Shown: in pieces, positions 52,245 through 62,048 of the stretch | Position numbering within the stretch: position 1 is the stretch's first letter | Layout of the letters: each line of letters opens with the position of its first letter | Source of the DNA: Paraburkholderia sp. BCC1884 | Lineage (GTDB): Bacteria > Pseudomonadota > Gammaproteobacteria > Burkholderiales > Burkholderiaceae | Length of the DNA stretch: 64,000 nt | Reading direction: 5' to 3' | Assembly (NCBI RefSeq): GCF_900996225.1 | Contig: NZ_CAAJGL010000112.1 | Span: forward strand, 124,001 to 188,000 | Program-made: the position numbers and the translations under genes | Notes under the pieces: generated by a model | The model's input: the letters and a program-made list of their open reading frames with translations, nothing else | Told to the model about the DNA's origin: nothing | Database searches by the model: none

Positions 52245-55200
52245 ATGTCGAATGTACCCAAAAGTCCCGCTGCGGCGAACGAGAATCCGGCGCCGGCCGC
52301 CGATCAGGCGAAAGCCGGCGACGCTGAGCGCCGTCCTGAGCAGGACGTGAACCGGAACGCGCCGAAAACGGCGCGCGAGCCACGTCGCTCCGGCGCAGGT
52401 GTCGAACCGCAGGCGCAGAGAAAAAATCCGCCGCGCGACGCCGCGCAGGCGCCGAATCAGCCGAATCAGCCGAATCAGCCGAATCAGCCCCATCAACCCA
52501 AACGTGGCGATGGTCGCGCTGAGCAGCGCAGACGTGCGCCTGCGCAGGGCGGCGAAGCGCGTGTGGATCAGCCGCGTCGCGCGCAGGCTCAAGGTAACGA
52601 ATCGCGCCGTGAAGCCGACGCGCCCGCGCAAAACGGACCGCGATCGAAAGACGGCGAGCGTCAACCGCGCCGCGAGCCGCGTGCGCCGCGGGTCGTCGAG
52701 CCGAATCCGATTCCGCCGATCACTTTCCCCGAAGCGCTGCCGGTGTCCGCTCGCCGCGACGAGATCGCCAAGGCCATCGCGGAGAATCAGGTCGTGATCG
52801 TGTCGGGCGAGACGGGCTCGGGCAAGACTACCCAGTTGCCGAAGATCTGCCTCACGTTGGGGCGCGGACTCGGCGCGGGCGGTGCCGGACTGATCGGTCA
52901 TACGCAGCCGCGCCGGATCGCGGCCTCGGCAACCGGTCGTCGCATCGCCGAAGAACTCGGCACGCCGTTCGGCGAAGTGGTCGGCTACAAGGTGCGGTTT
53001 ACCGACAATCTGTCGCCGGGCGCGTCGGTCAAATTGATGACCGACGGGATTCTGCTCGCGGAAACGCAGACCGATCCGCTGCTCAAGGCCTACGACACGC
53101 TGATCATCGACGAAGCGCATGAGCGCAGCCTGAACATCGATTTTCTGCTCGGCTATCTGAAGGAAATCCTCGCCAAACGTCCCGATCTGAAACTGATCGT
53201 GACCTCGGCGACCATCGACGCCGATCGTTTCGCGCGCCACTTCGGCAGCGACGAGAAGCCCGCGCCGGTAATCGAAGTGAGCGGTCGGCTCTATCCGGTG
53301 GAGGTGCGCTACCGGCCGGTCGTGGAAGACAGCCCGGCAGTCAAGGCGGCCGAAGGCACCGCGTCGGCGCAATCCTCCTCACGCGGCGAGCGCCCGAAAA
53401 CCCAGCGCGAAACCGATCGCGATCTGATGGAAGCGATCGTCGACGCCGTCGACGAACTGTGCCGCGAAGGCCCCGGCGACGTGCTGGTGTTCCTGCCTGG
53501 CGAGCGCGAGATCCGCGATGCCGCCGAAGCATTGCGCAAGCACCATCCGCCGCACACGGAAATTCTGCCGCTGTTCGCGCGGCTCTCCGCGTCCGATCAG
53601 GAGCGCGTGTTCCGCACCTCGAACGCGCGACGCATCGTGCTGGCCACCAACGTCGCCGAGACCTCGCTAACGGTGCCGGGCATCCGCTACGTGGTCGATA
53701 CCGGACTTGCGCGCGTGAAGCGCTACTCGTATCGCAACAAGGTCGAGCAGTTGCAGGTCGAGTCGATTTCGCAGGCCGCGGCGAATCAGCGGGCCGGGCG
53801 TTGCGGACGGGTCGCCGACGGTATCTGCATCCGTCTCTACGAGGAAAGCGACTACCAGGGCCGCGTGCGCTTTACGGACCCGGAGATTCTGCGGTCGTCG
53901 CTGGCCTCGGTGATTCTGCGCATGAAGTCGCTGCATCTGACGGCGATCGAAACGTTTCCGTTCATCGAGCCGCCGCCCGGCCGCGCCATCGCCGACGGTT
54001 ATCAGCTGCTCAACGAACTCGGCGCCGTCGACGACGACAACCAGCTCACGACGCTCGGCCGCGAACTCGCGCGTCTGCCGCTCGATCCGCGTGTCGGCCG
54101 GATGATTCTGGCGGCGCGCGATCAGCAGGCGTTGAAGGAAGTGCTCATCATCGCGAGCGCGTTGTCGGTGCAGGACCCGCGCGACCGGCCGATCGAGGCG
54201 CAGGAGCAGGCCGACCAGGCGCATCGCCGTTTCGCCGACGAGCGCTCCGAATTTCTGCAGTGGCTGAAGATCTGGAACTGGTTCGAAGAAGCGATTGCGC
54301 ACAAGAAGTCGAACAAGCAGTTGCACGAGGAGTGTCGCAAGAATTTCCTCTCGCAATTGCGCCTGCGCGAATGGCGCGACGTCCACTCGCAACTGCTGAC
54401 GGTGGTGCGCGAACACGGCTGGCGTCTGAATGAAGCGGAAGCCACGTTCGAGCAGATCCATCTCGCGCTGTTGACCGGGCTGCTCGGCAACATCGGCCTC
54501 AAAGCCGACGACGAGCCTTACTACCTCGGCGCACGCAGCATCAAGTTCTACCTGTGGCCGGGTTCGGCGCTCGTGAAGAAAGCGGGCAAATGGGTGATGG
54601 CGGCGGAACTGGTGGAGACGAGCCGTCTGTACGCACGCTGCATCGCGAAGATCGAGCCGGAGTGGATCGAAAAGATCGGCTCGCATCTGCTGAAGACGTC
54701 GCTTTCCGAACCGCATTGGGAAAAGCGCGCGGCGCAGGTGTCCGCGTTCGAGCGCGCGGTGTTGTACGGTCTGCCGATTTATCACCGGCGGCGCGTGAGC
54801 TTCGGCAAACAGGACCCGGCGCGCGCGCGTGAGCTATTCATCCGCGGCGCGCTGGTGGAAGGCGAATTCGATACCAAGCTCGCGTTTTTCGCGCATAACC
54901 GCAAGCTGCTCGCCGACATCGAGCAACTCGAACACAAGTCGCGCCGTCAGGACGTGCTGGTGGACGACGAACTGATTTTCGCGTTCTACGATCAGGCGCT
55001 GCCCAGGGGCATTTATACCGGCGCGTCGTTCGAACGCTGGTATCGCGACGAAGTGAAGAACAGCGGCCAGGCGGAAGACAAGCTGCGCCTGCTGTATCTG
55101 TCGCGTGACGATCTGATGCGGCACGAAGCCGCCGGCGTCACGACCGATCTGTTCCCGAAGCGTATGACGATGTCGGGCGTCGAGATGGTGCTCACGTATC

Positions 55201-56660
55201 ACTTCGAGCCAGGCTCGCCGCGCGACGGCGTGACGCTCGCCGTGCCGCTCTATGCACTGAATCAGGTCGATGCGCGCCGCTGCGAATGGCTCGTGCCCGG
55301 CATGCTCAAAGAAAAGGCGCAACTGCTGCTGAAGTCTTTGCCGCAGAAGTTGCGGCGGCATTGCGTGCCGTTGCCGGAGTTCGCGGCGGGATTCGTCGAC
55401 CGGCATGGCGGCGCGCGCTTCGGTGCGGGCGGTTTGCTGGAGACGCTGATCGCCGACGTGCGCGAGCAGACCCAGGTCGCGATGAAGCACTCCGACTTCA
55501 AGCTGGAGACCTTGACGCCGCATCTGTTCATGAATTTCAAGGTCATCGACGAGCACGGGCGGCAGCTCGCGATGGGCCGCAATCTCTCGCAACTGCGCGC
55601 GGAATTGGGCGGCCAGGCGCAGCAGCATTTTCAGAAGATCGCGTCGAGCGCGGCCGGTGCGGCGTTGGCGGATGCGGGCGGCGGCGGTGGAATCGCCTCC
55701 GCGTTGCAGCCGTCGTCGGCGGCGGGCGGAATCGCGCAACGCGGCAAGGGCGCCGCCATCGCGTCAGGTCCGCAATCCGCATCGGCGGGCGGCGCGCCAG
55801 GCACCGCACTGTACGAGAAGCTGACGACGTGGAACTTCGGCAAGCTGCCGGAGTTGCTCGAAATTCGCCGGGGAGGCCAGACGCTGTTCGGCTATCCCGC
55901 GCTGGTGGATCGCGGTACGCACTGCGATGTGGAGGTGTTCGATTCACCGGACGAAGCCGCGCGTATTCATCGCGCGGGCTTGCGGCGTCTGGTCGCGTTG
56001 CAGCTGAAAGAGCCGATCAAGTATCTGGAGAAGAATCTGCCGGGCTTGCGCGAAATGGCGATGCAGTTCATGACGCGCGGCACGCAGGAAGAGTTGCGCG
56101 ATCAACTGATCGATACCGCGCTCGACCGGGCCTGTCTGCAGGAGCCGTTGCCCGACGACGAGGCGTCGTTCCATACGCGTCGCGACGAAGGTCGCAGCAG
56201 GCTGACCTTGTTGGCCCAGGAGATCGCGCGTCTGGCCGGGCAGATTCTTGCCGAATACGCGAGCGTGACGAAGAAGCTGGTACAGGCGAAGTCGTTCACG
56301 GCCGCGCACGCCGACATGCAGACCCAGCTCGATACGCTGATCGGCAAGCGCTTCGTGGTCGATACGCCGTACGCGCAGCTTGCGCATTTTCCTCGCTATC
56401 TGAAAGGGATTGCGCTGCGCATCGACAAGCTGAAGGCCGACTCGGCGCGCGACGCGCGGCAGTTCGCCGAGTTTCAACCTTTGCTGCAGAACTATCAGCG
56501 CGCCGTGGCGCAACGCGGTGGCGTGCTCGATCCGCGTCTGTCGGAGTTCCGCTGGCTGCTCGAAGAGTTGCGCATTTCGCTGTTTGCTCAGGAACTGCGT
56601 ACGCCGATGCCGGTGTCCGTCAAACGACTCTACAAGGTGTGGGAGTCCATGCAGCGCTGA
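52245..56660 (+). CDS. hrpA: ATP-dependent RNA helicase HrpA
   Basis: 1471 residues, longer than E. coli HrpA (about 1300) because of a low-complexity Pro/Gln/Arg-rich N-terminus (about 1-160) and an Ala/Gly-rich insert (about 1135-1180). Helicase core (about 170-560): Walker A GETGSGKTTQ, DEAH box IIDEAHERS, SAT motif VTSATID, motif VI QRAGRCGR; then helicase-associated domains and a DUF3418 C-terminal region. It works in mRNA processing and ribosome rescue. ATG 52245 gives no leader ribosome site. Confidence 0.95.
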   Translation: MSNVPKSPAAANENPAPAADQAKAGDAERRPEQDVNRNAPKTAREPRRSGAGVEPQAQRKNPPRDAAQAPNQPNQPNQPNQPHQPKRGDGRAEQRRRAPAQGGEARVDQPRRAQAQGNESRREADAPAQNGPRSKDGERQPRREPRAPRVVEPNPIPPITFPEALPVSARRDEIAKAIAENQVVIVSGETGSGKTTQLPKICLTLGRGLGAGGAGLIGHTQPRRIAASATGRRIAEELGTPFGEVVGYKVRFTDNLSPGASVKLMTDGILLAETQTDPLLKAYDTLIIDEAHERSLNIDFLLGYLKEILAKRPDLKLIVTSATIDADRFARHFGSDEKPAPVIEVSGRLYPVEVRYRPVVEDSPAVKAAEGTASAQSSSRGERPKTQRETDRDLMEAIVDAVDELCREGPGDVLVFLPGEREIRDAAEALRKHHPPHTEILPLFARLSASDQERVFRTSNARRIVLATNVAETSLTVPGIRYVVDTGLARVKRYSYRNKVEQLQVESISQAAANQRAGRCGRVADGICIRLYEESDYQGRVRFTDPEILRSSLASVILRMKSLHLTAIETFPFIEPPPGRAIADGYQLLNELGAVDDDNQLTTLGRELARLPLDPRVGRMILAARDQQALKEVLIIASALSVQDPRDRPIEAQEQADQAHRRFADERSEFLQWLKIWNWFEEAIAHKKSNKQLHEECRKNFLSQLRLREWRDVHSQLLTVVREHGWRLNEAEATFEQIHLALLTGLLGNIGLKADDEPYYLGARSIKFYLWPGSALVKKAGKWVMAAELVETSRLYARCIAKIEPEWIEKIGSHLLKTSLSEPHWEKRAAQVSAFERAVLYGLPIYHRRRVSFGKQDPARARELFIRGALVEGEFDTKLAFFAHNRKLLADIEQLEHKSRRQDVLVDDELIFAFYDQALPRGIYTGASFERWYRDEVKNSGQAEDKLRLLYLSRDDLMRHEAAGVTTDLFPKRMTMSGVEMVLTYHFEPGSPRDGVTLAVPLYALNQVDARRCEWLVPGMLKEKAQLLLKSLPQKLRRHCVPLPEFAAGFVDRHGGARFGAGGLLETLIADVREQTQVAMKHSDFKLETLTPHLFMNFKVIDEHGRQLAMGRNLSQLRAELGGQAQQHFQKIASSAAGAALADAGGGGGIASALQPSSAAGGIAQRGKGAAIASGPQSASAGGAPGTALYEKLTTWNFGKLPELLEIRRGGQTLFGYPALVDRGTHCDVEVFDSPDEAARIHRAGLRRLVALQLKEPIKYLEKNLPGLREMAMQFMTRGTQEELRDQLIDTALDRACLQEPLPDDEASFHTRRDEGRSRLTLLAQEIARLAGQILAEYASVTKKLVQAKSFTAAHADMQTQLDTLIGKRFVVDTPYAQLAHFPRYLKGIALRIDKLKADSARDARQFAEFQPLLQNYQRAVAQRGGVLDPRLSEFRWLLEELRISLFAQELRTPMPVSVKRLYKVWESMQR
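52452..52487 (+). repeat. Four exact 9-bp repeats in hrpA
   Basis: CCGAATCAG four times in a row, coding (Pro-Asn-Gln)4, followed by a degenerate copy CCCCATCAA. In-frame slippage here would change only the disordered tail length. Confidence 0.9.
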
Positions 56661-56684
56661 GCGCATCGGCAGGCGGTGAGCAGG

Positions 56685-56723
56685 ACGCGCGGCGCGGTTC
56701 GGCGATGAACCGGCGCCGCGCGT
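56685..56723 (+). terminator. GC-rich hairpin after hrpA
   Basis: ACGCGCGGCGCGGTTC (56685-56700) pairs with GAACCGGCGCCGCGCGT (56707-56723) with one bulge. There is no T run. Probably a transcript end or stabiliser for hrpA. Confidence 0.5.
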
Positions 56724-56822
56724 GCCGGGATGCAGGTCAGGTGGTATCCGCATCGTTTCGCTGCTTTTTATCGATCGGCTAGCGGTCCTGATTGCCGGCC
56801 GGTTTTTCCGGCGAGCGCGCGT

Positions 56823-58403
56823 CTACCAGTGCATGCCGGCACCGACCGAAGCGCCGAACTGGCCGCGCGAGTCCGTCGTGCCTTGCACCTTGTAGGCCCA
56901 TTTGCCGGTCGGCGACAGTTGCGACACGCCGAGCGCCATGGCCGACTGCCCGCCGTAGGTGCCGCCCGCCATCGCCACCATCCCGCGACCCGGCAACACC
57001 GCTTGCGGCAGGCCGGCGACGGCGAGTGCCGCCGCCGTGCCGCCATACCCATCGCGTCGCGCCGAGCGGATCTGGTCGTCGGTATAGGCGTGGGCCTGGC
57101 CGACGCTGTTGGCCGCGCTCTGATTCAACTGGTTGACGTTGACCGCGTCCGTGCCTTGCACGCCGGCGGCGACGTTGGCAATCTGCCGCTCCTGACCGGC
57201 GACGCCCACCGACACCGTATTCGCCCGATCCGCCACCGAGCCCTGGCCCAGCGCGACCGAGTTGTCGGCCCTCGCGCTAGCCGAGGCGCCGAGCGCGGTG
57301 GCGTTGTTGCCGCTCGCGCTCGAATTCGCACCGAGCGCGGCCGCATTCGCGCCGGTGGCCTGCGCATTCGCGCCCGCAGCGACCGAGTGCACGCCCGACG
57401 ACACGGCTGATTCGGTGTCGAGATCGCCTTGTGCGCTGAAGAACGGCGTTGCCGTGTTCGCCAGGTTCACCGCCACGTTATTGACCGCGCCGCTGATGGC
57501 CGCGTTGAGCTGGGCCAGGTTGACCGCGTCGTTCGCATCGACGCCGTCGGCGACGTTGTGGATCGCGGTGCCGCCGGCGGCTGGATCGCCGCCGAGCGTC
57601 AGGCTATCTTTGTTGACGCTGCCGTCGGCATGCTGGTCGTAGGTCATGGCGCCGTCGAGTTTCGCGGCGCTGCTGTCGGTTTTACTTTCGAGCGCTTTGA
57701 GCTGGCTGAGGTTGACCGCGTCGGTATCGTTCGCGCCGGCCGCGACGTTGGTCAGGCGGCGTTCGTTGCCTGCCGAGCCGATCGACACCTGGCCGACGGC
57801 GGCGAGACCTTTAACGAGCGAAGCGTCTACGCCGCTCGGCGCATAGGCGAGGCCGCCGAGCGGGGCGGCGACGGAAGCCTTGCCCAGCGCTACGCTGTTG
57901 GCCTCGAGGACGGAACTCCCGGCGCCCAGGGCGACACTGCCGTCGTCGCCGGCTTCGGCGTATGCGCCGACCGCCAGACTGTTCGCCCCGCGCGCGACGG
58001 ACCGCGTGCCGAATGCGGCGGCGTAGTCACCCTCCGCGTGTGCCGCCGCGCCGATCGCGGTGGCTTGCAAGCCCGATGAAATCGTCCAGACCCCGAAGGC
58101 GCTGGCGTTTTCGCCGCTGGACACGGCGTACGAGCCGACCGCCAGTGCACCCTGGTCGGTCGCGTTGCTGAAACGGCCAATCGCGACGCTGGCGCCCCCG
58201 CCGGCATTTGCACCGACGCCGGCGGCAATCGCACTGTCGCCCGCGGCTAGCGCGGCGGGGCTGGTCTCGGGATAAGCGGTGCCAGTGGCGTCGAAATAGC
58301 GTTGGCTTTCGCTTTGCGCGAATGTGGCGCTGGAAACAATCATTAAAGCCGCCGCGAGCTTGCGGGCGGTTTTATTCATAATCGATTTATCAATTCTGGT
58401 CAT
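56823..58403 (-). CDS. YadA-type trimeric autotransporter adhesin
   Basis: 526 residues. Signal peptide (1-31, ending ATFAQ), a head of repeated 14-residue YadA-head units (SVALGAGS, NSVALGKAS, NATALGASA) in two blocks (about 40-190 and 335-420), neck/stalk motifs (RRLTNVAAGANDTDAVNLSQLKAL, RQIANVAAGVQGTDAVNVNQL) and a C-terminal YadA anchor (about 455-526) ending FGASVGAGMHW. Forms trimers on the surface and may bind host or matrix surfaces. Start ATG 58403 with AAGGA ahead; ATG 58380 is possible. Short for the family. Confidence 0.93.
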   Translation of the reverse strand: MTRIDKSIMNKTARKLAAALMIVSSATFAQSESQRYFDATGTAYPETSPAALAAGDSAIAAGVGANAGGGASVAIGRFSNATDQGALAVGSYAVSSGENASAFGVWTISSGLQATAIGAAAHAEGDYAAAFGTRSVARGANSLAVGAYAEAGDDGSVALGAGSSVLEANSVALGKASVAAPLGGLAYAPSGVDASLVKGLAAVGQVSIGSAGNERRLTNVAAGANDTDAVNLSQLKALESKTDSSAAKLDGAMTYDQHADGSVNKDSLTLGGDPAAGGTAIHNVADGVDANDAVNLAQLNAAISGAVNNVAVNLANTATPFFSAQGDLDTESAVSSGVHSVAAGANAQATGANAAALGANSSASGNNATALGASASARADNSVALGQGSVADRANTVSVGVAGQERQIANVAAGVQGTDAVNVNQLNQSAANSVGQAHAYTDDQIRSARRDGYGGTAAALAVAGLPQAVLPGRGMVAMAGGTYGGQSAMALGVSQLSPTGKWAYKVQGTTDSRGQFGASVGAGMHW

Positions 58404-58980
58404 GCGTTTCAGATTCCTTTTGCCGCGTTTGGGAACAAGGCGAAACTGTCCGGGCTCCAATGTGCATCATCCCCAATGGATGAGCGTGGTTTGCACGCTC
58501 GAAAACTGTTTGCTGTAGCGCCGGGTCGTCACGCCATGGTGCGTAGGGGTTGCGGGTGGGGCGATGACGGGCCTGATTCTCGGTAATATCGAGTGGGATC
58601 GGTTATGGGATAACTCTTAAAATTAAATTCGTGGCCGTTATTATATTTTTCGCATTGATGTATCGATAATCGGATTTTTAACCGTTCGTGTCGGGCCGGC
58701 GGAATATTCCGCGTGAAAATCCGAGCCCGGTTTTGTCCGTATTCGATAAATATTAAAGTGGGGTGAGATAATCTGCGAGGAATTGAGAAAATGCTGCGCG
58801 AGTCCTCAAAACTAGCGCTGGCCAGAATTTTTATTCCCGCCAGCGCGGCGTGTTAAAAACACGACACTCACACGCCGCCTGGTTGGCGATGCGCGGGAAC
58901 GGGGTGCCCGCGACATAAGTCAACCTTTCGGTCATAGCAAACGTTCTACAATGACGGACGTTCTCCCGATGTGAGTTTTC
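58404..58980. other. AT-rich divergent intergenic region
   Basis: 577 bases between the adhesin and the beta-propeller gene. 58600-58780 is clearly richer in A/T than the rest of the window and holds poly-A/T stretches; 58815-58846 is a perfect 8-bp hairpin (GCGCTGGC and GCCAGCGC). No ORF is supported. Likely long regulatory leader, possibly bound by H-NS-like protein. Confidence 0.5.
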
Positions 58981-60000
58981 ATGCGCAAATTTTCCCTGTC
59001 CGCCCTGACCGGCACGTTCCTCGCAGGCGCGGCAGTCGTCGCAACAGCAGGCTTTTTCTCTCTGGCAGCCCACGCGAACAACGTGATCGTGCTCAATTCC
59101 GGCGAAGCGACGCTCAGCCTGATCGACGAGACCTCCCGCCAGGTCGTCGGCACGGTCCCCACCGGGAAAGAGCCGCACCATCTGATGACCACGCCGGACA
59201 ATTCGTCCCTGATCGTCGCCAATTCCGTGTCGAACAATCTGATGTTCGTCGATCCGAAAACGGGGCAGGTACAGCGCTGGGTCGAGAACATCGAAGATCC
59301 GTATCAGATCGGCTTCTCGCCCGACCGCAAATGGCTGGTCACCACCGGTTTGCGCCTCGACCGCCTGGACATCTATCACTACGACAACCAGAAGAACCAG
59401 ATGACGCTGGCCTCGCGTCTGCCGCTCGCGGTGATGCCGAGCCACATGGCATTTACCAATGACAGCAAGACGGTGTTCGTCACGCTGCAGGTGTCGGGCG
59501 AACTGGCCGCGGTGGACCTCGCCACCCAGCAGGTCAAATGGAAGATGAAAGTGGGCAAGGTGCCCGCCGGCCTGTGGATGACGCCCGGCGACAAATACCT
59601 CCTGATCGGCATGACCGGCTCGGACTACGTCGCGGTGCTGGACTGGCGCAACCAGAAGATCGTCAAGACCATCCACACCGGCAATGGCGCGCACAACTTC
59701 CGTTCGCTGGCCGACGGCAAGCACGTCGCGGTGTCGAACCGGGTGGCGAGCACGATCAGCATCATCGACGAAGACTCGCTCACCAATGTCGGCGACATCA
59801 CCGGTTTGATGCCCGGACCGGACGATATGGAACTTTCCGCGGACAAACGCTATCTGTGGGTTACGTTCCGTTTCGCGAAGCACGTCGGTATCATCGACCT
59901 GAATACGCGTAAGCTGATCCAGACCATCGCCGTCGGCCGTTCGCCGCACGGTATCTATTTCTTCAATCGCGCGCCGGTCACGGCGCCGAACGGCGCTTAA
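58981..60000 (+). CDS. Exported YncE-like seven-bladed beta-propeller protein
   Basis: 339 residues. Signal peptide (about 1-32, ending AAHA), then repeated beta-propeller blades: VIVLNSGEATLSLIDETSRQVVGTVPTGKEPHHL, NNLMFVDPKTGQVQRWV, STISIIDEDSLTNVGDI. The YVTN/cytochrome D1-type motif VGTVPTGKEPHHL is present. Periplasmic role is unknown. The next gene starts 36 bp later and is likely co-transcribed. Start ATG 58981; the ribosome site is weak. Confidence 0.87.
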   Translation: MRKFSLSALTGTFLAGAAVVATAGFFSLAAHANNVIVLNSGEATLSLIDETSRQVVGTVPTGKEPHHLMTTPDNSSLIVANSVSNNLMFVDPKTGQVQRWVENIEDPYQIGFSPDRKWLVTTGLRLDRLDIYHYDNQKNQMTLASRLPLAVMPSHMAFTNDSKTVFVTLQVSGELAAVDLATQQVKWKMKVGKVPAGLWMTPGDKYLLIGMTGSDYVAVLDWRNQKIVKTIHTGNGAHNFRSLADGKHVAVSNRVASTISIIDEDSLTNVGDITGLMPGPDDMELSADKRYLWVTFRFAKHVGIIDLNTRKLIQTIAVGRSPHGIYFFNRAPVTAPNGA

Positions 60001-60035
60001 AGGCGCCGTCACTGACGAAGTACAACGCGAGCGCC

Positions 60036-61034
60036 ATGTTCCATCTGATTTTTTCTACCCTCGACAATTTCGTCTCCGCCGTTCAGACGATGTTGTATGT
60101 CGACGTGGTACAGCCGCTGCTGTTCCGCTTCAACCTGATGGACTATGACGAAGACACTTACGACAGCCTGTACTGGGTGATCGTGGGCGTGTTCGAGGTG
60201 CTGGCCATGTACGCGGTGCTGCGCCCGCTGGAGGCGCTGCGTCCGGCGGAGCAGTGGGAGAACCGCAAGGCGGTGCGGGTCGACGTGATCTATACGTGGA
60301 TCGCCAAGCTCGGCATTCTCAACCTGTTCTTCTTCTTTGCGCTCCAGCCGTTTTTCGACACCATGCAGGCCTGGCTGCGGCTGCACAACATCTCGAACAT
60401 CGAATTCGACAACCTGTGGCCGGGCGTGACCACCCAGCCACTCGTCACGTTCGTGATGTATCTGCTGGTGCTCGATTTTGCCGGCTACTGGTATCACCGC
60501 TGGGAGCATCGGTTCGGCGTGTGGTGGGAACTGCACGCGGTGCATCACAGCCAGCAGCAGATGTCGCTGTGGTCGGACGACCGCAACCATCTGCTCGACG
60601 ATCTGCTGCAGGCATCGTTTTTCGCCATGATCGCGCTGGTGATCGGCGTGCCGCCGTCGCAATTCGTCGTGCTGGTCGCCATCACCAACCTCGCGCAGAG
60701 CGTGCAGCACGCCAACATCCGTCTGCACTTCGGCTGGCTCGGCGAGCGTTTGCTGGTTAGCCCGACGTTCCATCGCCGGCATCATGCGATTGGTTACGGT
60801 CACGAAGGCCTCAAATACGGCTGCAACTTCGGCGTGCTGTTTCCGTGGTGGGACATGCTGTTTCGCAGCGTCTCCTGGAACCGCGAGATGGAGCCGACGG
60901 GCATTACCGATCAGCTTTCCGGCCGCCGCTACGGTGACGGCTTCTGGGCCCAGCATTGGCTCGCGTTCGTGCGCATCGCCGGACGTCTTTCGTCGAAGCG
61001 CCGCACGTCAGGCAGCGACGCCGCCGCGGTCTGA
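60036..61034 (+). CDS. Sterol-desaturase-family (fatty acid hydroxylase) membrane protein
   Basis: 332 residues. Membrane helices near 50-75, 95-115 and 140-165 and again 195-220 surround the di-iron His clusters HRWEHR, HAVHHS and HRRHHA in the usual order (about 156-250). Expected to oxidise a lipid or isoprenoid; substrate unknown. It follows the beta-propeller gene by 36 bp, suggesting one envelope-lipid operon. Start ATG 60036. Confidence 0.88.
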   Translation: MFHLIFSTLDNFVSAVQTMLYVDVVQPLLFRFNLMDYDEDTYDSLYWVIVGVFEVLAMYAVLRPLEALRPAEQWENRKAVRVDVIYTWIAKLGILNLFFFFALQPFFDTMQAWLRLHNISNIEFDNLWPGVTTQPLVTFVMYLLVLDFAGYWYHRWEHRFGVWWELHAVHHSQQQMSLWSDDRNHLLDDLLQASFFAMIALVIGVPPSQFVVLVAITNLAQSVQHANIRLHFGWLGERLLVSPTFHRRHHAIGYGHEGLKYGCNFGVLFPWWDMLFRSVSWNREMEPTGITDQLSGRRYGDGFWAQHWLAFVRIAGRLSSKRRTSGSDAAAV

Positions 61035-61194
61035 GCTTTTCGACCGGGTTGTCCCTCTCCCGTGCCGCCGGTTTTCCCGGCGGCGCGTCACGTGGTTTAT
61101 CCTGTCCACGTTTGCGTCGGCGCTCCGGTTTCGCTGACCGGTCCGTCACATCGCTGTCTTCATTCCATCGTTTCGTTCACCGGCACTGGCTCGC

Positions 61195-62028
61195 ATGAAT
61201 GATCTATTGCGCTCGTTCGGACGCGCGCTCGCCAGCGCACTCCACCCGCGCATGCTCTGGCTAACCTTCATGCCGTTTCTCGCGGCAACGGTCGGGTGGG
61301 GCGTGATTCTGTGGTTCTCGTGGCAAACGCTGATCGGCTCGACCCGTACGTGGCTCGAAAGCTGGGCGTTCACCGTCACGCTTTATCACCTGTTCGACTG
61401 GCTCGGATTCTCGGCGCTGCATACGGCGATCGCGCCGTTCATCGTGATTGCGATCGCGATTCCGCTGATCGTCGTGACGGTATTGCTGCTGATCGCTACG
61501 CTGTCGATGCCGGCGGTCATCCGCTTCCTCGCCGCGCGTCAATTTCCCGGCCTCGAAATGCGTCGCGGCGGAACGTGGTACGGTAGCCTCGGCCAAGCAT
61601 TGTGGACCACGCTGATCTGCCTGGTGATGCTGGTCGTGACCTTGCCGCTCTGGCTGGTGCCGCCGTTCTTCGCGCTGATTCCGCCGCTGCTGTGGGGCTG
61701 GCTGACCTATCGTGTGATGAGCTACGACGCACTCGCGCTGCACGCCACTCGCGACGAGCGCCGTGCACTGGTACGCCGGTTCCGCCTGCCGCTGCTGCTG
61801 ATCGGCATCGCCAGCGGCTTGCTGGGTTCGCTGCCGACGCTGCTGTGGGCGTCGTCGGTCTGGCTGATCGTGCTGTTTCCGGTCATCACCGCGGTGACGA
61901 TCTGGATCTACGCGTTCATCCTCGTGTTTTCGGCCCTGTGGTTCGGCTACTACTGTCTGCGCGCGCTGCAGCGCATGCGCGCGCAAGAGCACGGCGGCGT
62001 GCGTCACGCGGCGCCGGTTCCCTACTGA
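61195..62028 (+). CDS. EI24-family (CysZ-like) membrane protein
   Basis: 277 residues, five to six helices. The segment SFGRALASALHPRMLWLTFMPFLAATVGWG and the central RGGTWYGSLGQALWTTL are typical of bacterial EI24 proteins, relatives of the sulfate permease CysZ. Function is not certain. Start ATG 61195. The gene after it starts 20 bp downstream. Confidence 0.85.
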   Translation: MNDLLRSFGRALASALHPRMLWLTFMPFLAATVGWGVILWFSWQTLIGSTRTWLESWAFTVTLYHLFDWLGFSALHTAIAPFIVIAIAIPLIVVTVLLLIATLSMPAVIRFLAARQFPGLEMRRGGTWYGSLGQALWTTLICLVMLVVTLPLWLVPPFFALIPPLLWGWLTYRVMSYDALALHATRDERRALVRRFRLPLLLIGIASGLLGSLPTLLWASSVWLIVLFPVITAVTIWIYAFILVFSALWFGYYCLRALQRMRAQEHGGVRHAAPVPY

Positions 62029-62048
62029 TCAAAACCAGAGAGGCGGCA

